From: an uncultured Eubacteriales bacterium
GTDB lineage: Bacteria; Bacillota; Clostridia; Oscillospirales; Butyricicoccaceae
Assembly (NCBI GenBank): GCA_934395135.1
Contig: CAKRRK010000013.1
Span: forward strand, 1 to 37,915
Direction of reading: 5' to 3'
Length of the DNA: 37,915 nt
Shown here: piece after piece, positions 31,160 through 37,915 of the stretch
Numbering within the stretch: position 1 is the stretch's first letter
How the letters are laid out: each line of letters starts with the position of its first letter
Translations under genes and position numbers: made by a program
The notes under the pieces: model-generated
What the model was told of the DNA's origin: nothing
What the model saw: only the letters and a program-made list of their open reading frames with translations
Database searches by the model: none

Positions 31160-33370
31160 ATGAAAAAAATAATATCATGTTTGCTTGTTTTATCCCTTCT
31201 TCTCACACCGGCACTGGCATTTCGGGATATTTCCTCCGCACAAATTTCCGACGCGGCGGACACTCTGAATTCCCTGGGCATTATGAACGGTGTGGGAAGC
31301 GATCTGTTTTCCCCCAATGCGGTACTTACAAGGGGGCAGTTTTGCAAGGTTGCAGTCACCGCCCTTGGCACGAAAGACGTCACCGCCTACAAAAACTATA
31401 CAATTTTTCCGGATGTCAAATCCAACAACTGGGCGGCAGGCTATGTCAATGCGGCAGTGCGCAAGCACGGTTTGGTCCGCGGTCTGCCCGACGGTACGTT
31501 TGCACCGAACAAAACGATCACTTATGGTGAAATCTGTACGATTTTTCTGTCGATGTTGGGTTATAAATCGGAGGATGTGGGTTCGTTCTGGCCTTCGGAT
31601 TACATTGCCAAAGCGGAAGCCCTGGGCATTGCAAGCGGCATTACGCCGCCGGCTTCCTCCAGCGGCATTACCAGAGGGCAGGCGGCGGTAATGCTGAACA
31701 ACCTGCTTGTGACCAACACAAAAGACGGAGACATTCTTCTCAAAACCACATATACCAATGTGCTGGACGATCGGGTGCTCCTTTCCACCAGCGAAACGGA
31801 CGCGGATTTGGACAACGGCCAGGTAAAGGTTTATAACGGCACAGAAGATGAAATTTATTCTATGGCAGACAGTATTCCCGGCTCTCTTGCAGGGGCCAGA
31901 GGTTATCTGGTGTTTGACAATACGCAGAAAAGCAAAGTGCTGGCATTTATTCCGGAAATTTCCTCGTATGATACGTTTACGGTGAAGAAAACCTACGCGG
32001 ATCGAATTGAAACGGACCAGGGCGTTGTCAAGCCTTCTGCCTCTACCATTGTGGTAAACGGCGGGGACAAATATATCTATTCGGAGTCGTGGTTTGATCT
32101 TCTCGCCGACAGCACCATCAAGGTTTACTATACCGCCGCAGGGAAAATTGACGTGATCGCAGCGGATGGAACGGCGGATATTTCCGGCAGCTTTGTTTAT
32201 GGAATAAGCGGCACGGCAGTGATTCCGGCGGGCTATAGTGTTGTGAAAAACGGCGTAAAGACAACGGTCGGCGCTGTGAAAAAATATGATGTTGTCACGC
32301 TGGATCCAGTCAATCAAACGGCAGTGGTAACGGATAAAAAGTTGTCGGGCGCGCTGAAAGACGCATACCCCGCGTTCCAGCATCCAAGCCGCGTAACGGT
32401 GATGGGGAAGACCTTTAGCATTCCGGAAGCTGCGGCTGCCTCCTTCAGCGGTTTTGCGTATGATGACAAAATAACCCTGCTGTTTGACAGTCACGACAAT
32501 GTGGTATCTGCAGTATCCCAGTCGGAAACCAAGTCGCAGAACGCAGGTGTTCTGACCGCATATTCCGGCGGCAGCGCAACAATAAAGCTGGCCTCCGGTA
32601 TCCTGCTGAAGGATCTGCCGGTCCGTGATTCTACGGACTACACGGCTTATGTCGGGAAAGCCGTTACCGTTTATGAGGATGGGGCGAAATTTGGCATTTC
32701 TCTGGACCGCACTACCACATCCTTGAAAGACGCAATGGATTTCGGCCGGATGGTCTGCGGCGGAGAAGCAATTTCTCCCAAGGTAATACTGTTTGACCGG
32801 GCGGATAACTCTTCTCCCTATGTAGAGGTCTCTCTCAGCGATGTAGAGGGCCGGAGCATTGCCCGCAGCCAGGTAACCCGTGTGTTCAAGGACGGAAACG
32901 GCAGCATTACCGCAGCGTTTCTGGAAAATGCCACGACGGAATGCTATGATTACGGTGTGGCATTTACCGACCGGATAAAGGATGAGGAAGGGACGATATC
33001 TGCCTATCGGCTGACGCTTCGGTCACCGGATGGCGAGAAAACCTACTCCACCACTACGCTGCCATCTGCAGTGGCAAGGCAGCCGGTTGCGGTGGCCAAA
33101 GGCATGGAAAATGCAGAGCATACCTTTGCGCTGACGGTGAAAAAGCTTGCGTCGGTTGGCACTGTGGGCCGGGAGGCCTTTAACGGCACCAGCGGCGTTG
33201 TAACCAATGACGGATATTATGCGCTGGCAGATACGGTAATGTATTACGCGCCGGAGCAGGAAAAGTTTGTGACGGCGGTACAGGCCAAGGCCAATTATGA
33301 GAAATTCACCCTTTACCGCGATACTGCCTTGGCAAACGGCGGGAAAATCCGCGTAATTTATCTTGGGTAA
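31160..33370 (+). CDS. Exported S-layer-homology (SLH) domain protein
   Basis: A 736-residue protein. A signal peptide (MKKIISCLLVLSLLLTPALA) is followed by three SLH-like repeats (about residues 21-75, 80-140 and 145-195). Recognisable parts are NSLGIMNGVGSDLFSPNAVLTRG, then LVRGLPDGTFAPNKTITYGE and ALGIASGITPP...GITRGQ. SLH triads usually bind pyruvylated secondary wall polymers. The remaining 540 residues are beta-rich with repeated VTVYEDG/VVNGG-like strands and no known domain. It lies 14 bases after the permease, with AAAGAGG before its ATG, so it is cotranscribed with the transporter. It may be a substrate, a cell-wall partner of the pump or a spore/wall protein. Confidence 0.85.
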   Translation: MKKIISCLLVLSLLLTPALAFRDISSAQISDAADTLNSLGIMNGVGSDLFSPNAVLTRGQFCKVAVTALGTKDVTAYKNYTIFPDVKSNNWAAGYVNAAVRKHGLVRGLPDGTFAPNKTITYGEICTIFLSMLGYKSEDVGSFWPSDYIAKAEALGIASGITPPASSSGITRGQAAVMLNNLLVTNTKDGDILLKTTYTNVLDDRVLLSTSETDADLDNGQVKVYNGTEDEIYSMADSIPGSLAGARGYLVFDNTQKSKVLAFIPEISSYDTFTVKKTYADRIETDQGVVKPSASTIVVNGGDKYIYSESWFDLLADSTIKVYYTAAGKIDVIAADGTADISGSFVYGISGTAVIPAGYSVVKNGVKTTVGAVKKYDVVTLDPVNQTAVVTDKKLSGALKDAYPAFQHPSRVTVMGKTFSIPEAAAASFSGFAYDDKITLLFDSHDNVVSAVSQSETKSQNAGVLTAYSGGSATIKLASGILLKDLPVRDSTDYTAYVGKAVTVYEDGAKFGISLDRTTTSLKDAMDFGRMVCGGEAISPKVILFDRADNSSPYVEVSLSDVEGRSIARSQVTRVFKDGNGSITAAFLENATTECYDYGVAFTDRIKDEEGTISAYRLTLRSPDGEKTYSTTTLPSAVARQPVAVAKGMENAEHTFALTVKKLASVGTVGREAFNGTSGVVTNDGYYALADTVMYYAPEQEKFVTAVQAKANYEKFTLYRDTALANGGKIRVIYLG

Positions 33371-33395
33371 TACGAAACCCTTTATCTCCGCAAAA

Positions 33396-33437
33396 AAATC
33401 CGGCACAGCCAAACGCTGTGCCGGATTTTCGTTTTTT
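33396..33437 (+). terminator. Terminator of the efflux/SLH operon
   Basis: AAATCCGGCACAGC (33396-33409) pairs with GCTGTGCCGGATTT (33415-33428), and CGTTTTTTG follows. Confidence 0.9.
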
Positions 33438-33630
33438 GGGGGAGGCACAAGACGGAGGCGGCGGGCTGCCGGCGGAAAAGGACTTTATAAATTTGGTGTG
33501 TAAATTTTCGGCAAAATATGATATAATAAACGAAATACGTCAATTCACCAAAGAGGAAAATGGTTATGGCATTTTGCATCGTTCTTTCCGGAGAACGGCA
33601 CTGCGATATATGAAAAAAGCGGGAGGCGCT
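33438..33630. promoter_or_regulatory. Leader and promoter of the radical-SAM operon
   Basis: An extended -10 box (TGATATAAT, box at 33522-33527) stands without a good -35 box. Behind it a 17-codon ORF (33560-33613) starts with ATG after AAAGAGGAAA and ends 17 bases before the main start at 33631. It could be a short leader peptide. Confidence 0.45.
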
Positions 33631-35469
33631 ATGCTCACATCAGTTTTAGAACGAATACTGCCCAGGGTGCGGAAACCCGCCCGGTATGTGGGAGGAGAAA
33701 AGGGATCCGTCGTAAAACAAAAGGAAGGCATCCGGCTGCGGTTTGCGTTTTGTTTTCCAGATGTCTATGAGGTTGGAATGTCCCATCTTGGATCGCGGAT
33801 TTTATACGGTCTTTTGAACCGGGAAGAGGATATCTGGTGCGAACGGGTTTTTGCGCCGTGGATTGATATGGAAGCGGAGATGCGCCGGGAGGGTATTGCT
33901 CTGTATGGCCTGGAAAGCGGCGACAGTCTGCAGGAGTTTGATGTAATTGGGTTTACCCTGCAATATGAATTGTCGTTCTCCAACATTTTAAACATGCTGG
34001 ATCTTGCAGGGATTCCGCTGTATGCCAAAGACCGAAAGACCTTGAAAAACCTTGTGGTTGCCGGCGGGCCGTGTGCGTACAATCCGGAACCCTTGGCAGA
34101 TTTTATCGATTTGTTTATGATTGGTGACGGAGAGGAAGTGATTCTGGAACTTTGCGGCCTTTATAAAACAGCCAAAGAGCAGGGCTGGGAAAAGACAGAA
34201 TTTCTGAAGAAGGCCTGCCATATCCCTGGCGTTTACGTCCCTTCTCTGTATGAGGTAAGCTATCAGGACGATGGCACCATACAGGCGGTAACGCCCCTTG
34301 CCGGCGCGCCGGCGTTTGTGCAGAAGCGCATTGTAAAAGATCTGGACACCATGTATTATCCGGATTATTTTGTGGTTCCGTCAACGGACATCGTCTTTGA
34401 CCGGGCGATGGTGGAGTTGTTTCGTGGCTGCACCAGAGGATGCCGGTTTTGTCAGGCGGGGCATACCTATCGCCCGCTTCGGGCAAAATCCAGGGAAACC
34501 CTGCTGCGGCAGGCGAAAGCAGTGCTGGAAAGCAGCGGATACGAGGAAATTTCCCTGTCCTCTTTAAGCACCAGCGACTACTCGGATATCGAGGCGCTCA
34601 CTGCCGATATGCTGGAGTATTGCGAACCAAGAAAGATCAGCTTGTCTTTGCCGTCCCTCCGGGCGGACAGCTTTAATGCCGCGCTGATGGAGAGAGTGCA
34701 AAAAGTGCGGAAAAGCGGTCTGACTTTCGCGCCGGAAGCAGGCACAAAGCGACTGCGGGATGTTATCAATAAAAACCTGGAAGAAGATGATTTGTTAAAC
34801 GCATGCAAGCTTGCCTTTGAAGGCGGATGGAACAACGTCAAGCTGTATTTTATGATTGGCCTGCCGACAGAAACCAGCGAGGACTTGGACGGCATTGCGG
34901 AAACTGCCCGTAAGGTGGCATATACCTGGCGGATGCATACAAGCAATCGGGCGCGGGGCGTCAAGGTGACGGCCAGCGCGTCCTGTTTTGTTCCCAAACC
35001 ACAGACGCCGTTTCAGTGGGACGCGCAAAACACCCTTGCAATGCTTTCCGGCAAGCAGGAGTATATGAAAAAAATTATGAAGACCAAAAATGTGACCTAT
35101 CGCTGGCATGACGCCCATACCAGCGTGCTGGAGGGAGCTTTTGCCCGGGGCGACCGCCGGCAGGGGCAGGTTCTGTATGAAGCGTTTCGCCTGGGCTGCA
35201 AGTTTGACGGGTGGGATGACTGCTTTTCGTTTGAAACATGGCAGAAAGCCTTTGCGGCCTGCGGTCTTTCCATCGAGTTTTACAGCCATCGTCAGCGGCC
35301 GCTGACGGAAGTGTTTCCGTGGGATCATATCGGTTGCGGGACGACAAAGGAACATTTGATGGCGGAATATAGAAAGTCCAGACAGGCGGTTCCCACGCCG
35401 GACTGCAAGACAAACTGCGCCGGCTGCGGCGCAGCCCGGCTGCTGGAGGGGGGCGCATGCCATGTTTAA
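33631..35469 (+). CDS. B12-binding-type radical SAM protein (TIGR03960-like)
   Basis: A 612-residue protein. The N-terminal part (about 1-230) resembles the B12-binding-like domain (FCFPDVYEVGMSHLGSRILYGLLN, then VVAGGPCAYNPEPLADFIDLFMIGDGEE). The radical SAM cluster motif is C267-x3-C271-x2-C274 in CTRGCRFCQAG, and the core continues with GLTFAPEAGTKRLRDVINK. A C-terminal cysteine-rich tail (CKTNCAGCGAARLL) may bind a further cluster. The family is widespread in Clostridia, next to a TIGR03936 protein as here, and its reaction is not settled. ATG 33631 has GGGAGG upstream; the longer frame from 33418 would run through the terminator and is rejected. It overlaps the next gene by 8 bases. Confidence 0.9.
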   Translation: MLTSVLERILPRVRKPARYVGGEKGSVVKQKEGIRLRFAFCFPDVYEVGMSHLGSRILYGLLNREEDIWCERVFAPWIDMEAEMRREGIALYGLESGDSLQEFDVIGFTLQYELSFSNILNMLDLAGIPLYAKDRKTLKNLVVAGGPCAYNPEPLADFIDLFMIGDGEEVILELCGLYKTAKEQGWEKTEFLKKACHIPGVYVPSLYEVSYQDDGTIQAVTPLAGAPAFVQKRIVKDLDTMYYPDYFVVPSTDIVFDRAMVELFRGCTRGCRFCQAGHTYRPLRAKSRETLLRQAKAVLESSGYEEISLSSLSTSDYSDIEALTADMLEYCEPRKISLSLPSLRADSFNAALMERVQKVRKSGLTFAPEAGTKRLRDVINKNLEEDDLLNACKLAFEGGWNNVKLYFMIGLPTETSEDLDGIAETARKVAYTWRMHTSNRARGVKVTASASCFVPKPQTPFQWDAQNTLAMLSGKQEYMKKIMKTKNVTYRWHDAHTSVLEGAFARGDRRQGQVLYEAFRLGCKFDGWDDCFSFETWQKAFAACGLSIEFYSHRQRPLTEVFPWDHIGCGTTKEHLMAEYRKSRQAVPTPDCKTNCAGCGAARLLEGGACHV

Positions 35470-36130
35470 AGCGAGAATGAAGTTTGCCAAAACCGGCCGG
35501 GCGAAGTATATCTCTCATCTGGATGTGATGCATGTGATGCAGCGAAGCATCGCCCGGGCCGGGCTGCCGGTATGGTTTACGGAAGGATTCAACCAGCATG
35601 CGTATATATCCGTTGCCCTGCCGCTTGCGACCTGTTTTTCCGGCGAATGTGAATTTCTGGATTTTCATATGCTTGCGGATACGGTGCCGGCGGATGCGGC
35701 AGACAGGATGAACGCAGCGTTTCCGGAAGGATTTTATGCCTATGAAATTTATGATATCGCGGACGGCGGAATGAAAATCCGTGATATCGGCTTTTCCCGT
35801 TATCGCATAATATGCACCCTGGACCAGGGCGTGCCGGAAGGCTTTGTGGAGAGCTGCCGGGCGTTGTTTCAGCAAGAGGAGCTGCTGGTGATGAAGAAAA
35901 GCAAGCGGGGCGAAAAACTGGTGAATATGCAGGATCTGCTCCGGGGCGTGACCTTTGCGGCAGGGGAACATACAATGGAAATCCAGGCGGTTTGCGCTGC
36001 GGGCCAGGAAAATCTCAGCCCGGAATATGTGGTAAAAGCGATTCGAGACCACCTGCCGGAAGTTTCCATTGACGGGGTTTCCTATCACCGTCAGATGGTA
36101 TACACGAAAGATGGAAAGGAATTTCGATAG
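35462..36130 (+). CDS. TIGR03936-family (DUF2344) radical-SAM-associated protein
   Basis: A 222-residue protein with the typical start RMKFAKTGRAKYISHLDVMHVMQRSIARAGLP and the YISVALPLATCFSGECEFLDF segment of the DUF2344 family. It nearly always accompanies, or is fused to, the TIGR03960 radical SAM protein, and the 8-base overlap suggests translational coupling. No function is established; a role in RNA modification has been supposed from its neighbourhood. ATG 35462 follows a GGAGG-type stretch inside the upstream gene. Confidence 0.9.
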   Translation: MFKARMKFAKTGRAKYISHLDVMHVMQRSIARAGLPVWFTEGFNQHAYISVALPLATCFSGECEFLDFHMLADTVPADAADRMNAAFPEGFYAYEIYDIADGGMKIRDIGFSRYRIICTLDQGVPEGFVESCRALFQQEELLVMKKSKRGEKLVNMQDLLRGVTFAAGEHTMEIQAVCAAGQENLSPEYVVKAIRDHLPEVSIDGVSYHRQMVYTKDGKEFR

Positions 36131-36141
36131 AGAGGACGTCT

Positions 36142-37569
36142 ATGGCACAGAGAGAGATACTGATTTCCAAAGAGGATATTTCAAGGCAATACGAATATAT
36201 GGAGTTCATCCGGAATTTGATTGTCAGAAAAAGAGAAGAAAAGAACCGTCCGCTCCGTGCGTTTACCGATACTTACGGCTGCCAGCAGAATGTGGCGGAC
36301 ACCCAGAAAATCGCGGGGATGCTGCTGGAGATGGGATTTGAGCTGACGGAGGAAGAAGCGCAGGCGGATCTCATCGTTATCAATACCTGCGCCGTGCGGG
36401 AGCATGCGGAACTGCGGGTGCTGGGAAACGTGGGACAGCTGTCCCATCTGAAGAAAAAGAACCCGGAACTTATTATTGCCCTGTGCGGCTGTATGGTGCA
36501 GCAGGAACAGGTGGCGGAAAAGATCCGCAGAAGTTATCCATATGTGGACATGGTGTTCGGCACGCATGCGGTTTGGCGGTTTCCGGCGCTGTTATACCGG
36601 AAGCTGACAGGAGACAAGCGGGTGTTCGACCTGTCCGGAGAAGCGGAAGGGGAAATTGCGGAAGGCCTTCCGGTATACCGGGATGGAAAAGTGCATGCCT
36701 GGCTGTCTATTATGTATGGCTGCAACAATTTCTGCACCTACTGCATCGTGCCTTATGTGCGGGGGCGGGAACGCAGCCGCACGCCGGAAGTCATTGAACA
36801 GGAACTGCGGGAGTTGGTGGCGGAGGGATATCGGGACATTACCCTTCTCGGGCAAAATGTAAATTCCTACGGAAAGGACCTGAAAGAAAAAACCGATTTT
36901 GCGGATTTGCTCCGCCGGCTCAATGCGGTTCCCGGGGAATTTACCCTGCGGTTTATGACAAGTCATCCCAAGGACGCCGGCAAAAAGCTGTTTGATACGA
37001 TGGCGGACTGTGAAAAAGTCGCGCATCAGCTGCATTTGCCGTTTCAGTCCGGCAGCGACCGGATTTTGCAGGAAATGAACCGGCGCTATACCGCCCGGCA
37101 ATATTGTGATCTGGTAGCGTATGCCCGGGCAAAAATGCCGGATCTTACCTTGTCCAGTGATGTGATCGTGGGTTTCCCGGGGGAAACGGAAGAAGATTTT
37201 TCCAAAACCCTGGAACTGGTGGAAGCCGTGCGGTTTCACTCGCTGTTTACCTTTCTTTATTCCAAACGAACTGGTACGCCGGCGGCAGATATGCCGGATT
37301 TTGCCACAAAGGAGGAAAAACAGGCGAGATTTCAGCGGTTGCTGGAGGTGCAAAACCGCATTGGATTGGAAAAGCAGGCGGATTATATGGGGAAAACCCT
37401 TCGGGTGCTGGTGGACGGTCAAAGCAAATACGGTGAATATTCCAGAACGGCCCGGACAGACGGCGGGCTTCTGGTGTGCTGCAAAGGGGATAATTTGGAG
37501 TTTGGACAATATGCTACGGTGAAAATTGTAGATTTTGGTGTAAAATCCTTGTTTGGCATGCAAATATAG
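36142..37569 (+). CDS. miaB: tRNA-2-methylthio-N6-dimethylallyladenosine synthase MiaB
   Basis: A 475-residue methylthiotransferase that adds a methylthio group to position 37 of tRNAs reading UNN codons. The N-terminal UPF0004 domain has Cys47 (TYGCQQN), the cysteine in INTCAVRE and one in ALCGCMVQ. The radical SAM motif is C194-x3-C198-x2-C201 (YGCNNFCTYCIVPYVRGRERSR), and a C-terminal TRAM domain ends the protein. An N-terminal extension of about 40 residues before the first domain is common in Firmicutes MiaB. It follows the DUF2344 gene by 11 bases and precedes mutS by 18, a usual order. Confidence 0.95.
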   Translation: MAQREILISKEDISRQYEYMEFIRNLIVRKREEKNRPLRAFTDTYGCQQNVADTQKIAGMLLEMGFELTEEEAQADLIVINTCAVREHAELRVLGNVGQLSHLKKKNPELIIALCGCMVQQEQVAEKIRRSYPYVDMVFGTHAVWRFPALLYRKLTGDKRVFDLSGEAEGEIAEGLPVYRDGKVHAWLSIMYGCNNFCTYCIVPYVRGRERSRTPEVIEQELRELVAEGYRDITLLGQNVNSYGKDLKEKTDFADLLRRLNAVPGEFTLRFMTSHPKDAGKKLFDTMADCEKVAHQLHLPFQSGSDRILQEMNRRYTARQYCDLVAYARAKMPDLTLSSDVIVGFPGETEEDFSKTLELVEAVRFHSLFTFLYSKRTGTPAADMPDFATKEEKQARFQRLLEVQNRIGLEKQADYMGKTLRVLVDGQSKYGEYSRTARTDGGLLVCCKGDNLEFGQYATVKIVDFGVKSLFGMQI

Positions 37570-37587
37570 ACAGCGGGAGGAAAAACC

Positions 37588-37915
37588 ATGGCAGAATTTA
37601 CGCCGATGATGCGGCAGTATTTTGAGATCAAGAAACAATGCCCCGATTATATTTTGTTCTACCGCCTAGGGGATTTTTATGAGATGTTTTATGACGATGC
37701 GAAGACTGCGTCGGAGGTTTTGGAACTTACCCTCACAGGAAAGGACTGCGGGCAGGAAGAACGGGCGCCGATGTGCGGTGTGCCGTATCACAGCAGCGAA
37801 AATTATGTGGCCCGGCTGGTGCGCCAGGGATATAAGGTCGCTATTTGCGAGCAAGTGGAGGATCCGAAGGAAGCCAAGGGGATTGTAAAACGGGAAATTA
37901 TCCGGATGATTACGC
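37588..37915 (+). CDS. mutS: DNA mismatch repair protein MutS, N-terminal part (runs off the window)
   Basis: The first 109 codons of MutS are present. The mismatch-recognition domain I is clear: FTPMMRQYFEIKKQCPDYIL, then FYRLGDFYEMFYDDAKTAS with the conserved F-x-E motif (FYE) that stacks on the mismatch, LTLTGKDCG, APMCGVPYHS and VAICEQVEDPKEAKG. MutS binds mispairs and small loops and, with MutL, starts repair. ATG 37588 has GGGAGG eight bases upstream. The gene continues to the right. Confidence 0.95.
   Translation, partial: MAEFTPMMRQYFEIKKQCPDYILFYRLGDFYEMFYDDAKTASEVLELTLTGKDCGQEERAPMCGVPYHSSENYVARLVRQGYKVAICEQVEDPKEAKGIVKREIIRMIT

Noticed and set aside
31190..32494. 434-codon minus-strand frame opposite the SLH gene
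   Set aside because: No start signal or family resemblance; the plus strand carries signal peptide and SLH repeats.
33418..33630. N-terminal extension of the radical-SAM protein
   Set aside because: It would start inside the terminator of the previous operon; 33631 has GGGAGG and the family start.
36592..37638. 348-codon minus-strand frame opposite miaB
   Set aside because: Antisense to a strongly conserved gene; no ribosome site or known fold.

Overview
The window reads as chromosomal DNA of a Gram-positive, anaerobic gut bacterium of the class Clostridia. Support comes from strong AGGAGG-type ribosome sites, bile salt hydrolase, L-fucose catabolism, an S-layer-homology protein, a VanG-type glycopeptide cluster and the radical-SAM/miaB/mutS block. 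No species can be named from the sequence alone.

Positions 1 to about 9,723 are the right-hand part of an integrated mobilizable or conjugative element. It holds the C-terminus of a type I restriction subunit (HsdR), a small unknown protein, a minus-strand operon (zinc-finger unknown plus sigma-70-like factor), then a plus-strand mobilization block: RecA-like ATPase, MobC, MOB relaxase with a second gene nested in another frame, a small unknown and a large serine recombinase. A Fic protein with its own promoter follows on the minus strand. The element appears to end at a 39-nt 3' fragment of a tRNA gene (probably tRNA-Thr) followed by a strong terminator, which looks like an attR junction.

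Positions 9,724 to 11,686 hold several hairpins, a probably frame-broken zinc-ribbon gene and a bile salt hydrolase. From 19,013 down to 11,900 on the minus strand lie vanR, vanS, a D-Ala-D-Ser ligase, vanXY, vanT and an aldo/keto reductase with two 4Fe-4S motifs. Together the van genes form a complete D-Ala-D-Ser glycopeptide resistance system: sense and signal (VanS/VanR), make D-Ser (VanT), make D-Ala-D-Ser (ligase), and destroy D-Ala-ended precursors (VanXY). A strong terminator-like hairpin, a second hairpin and an 11-bp-period repeat lie between vanS and the ligase and may form the control point.

Positions 26,149 down to 19,201 are a complete L-fucose operon (fucI, RhaB-type kinase, fucU, fucA, fucO, fucP), diverging from an AraC-type regulator at 26,435. 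The pathway takes imported L-fucose to DHAP and L-lactaldehyde, and on to 1,2-propanediol.

Positions 27,411 to 33,437 are one plus-strand transcription unit with a clear promoter and terminator: a membrane-fusion protein with two lipoyl-like halves, a MacB-type ATPase, a MacB-type permease and an exported SLH protein. The last part (33,522 to 37,915) is conserved housekeeping: a TIGR03960-type radical SAM protein, its TIGR03936-type partner, miaB and the start of mutS, which runs off the window.
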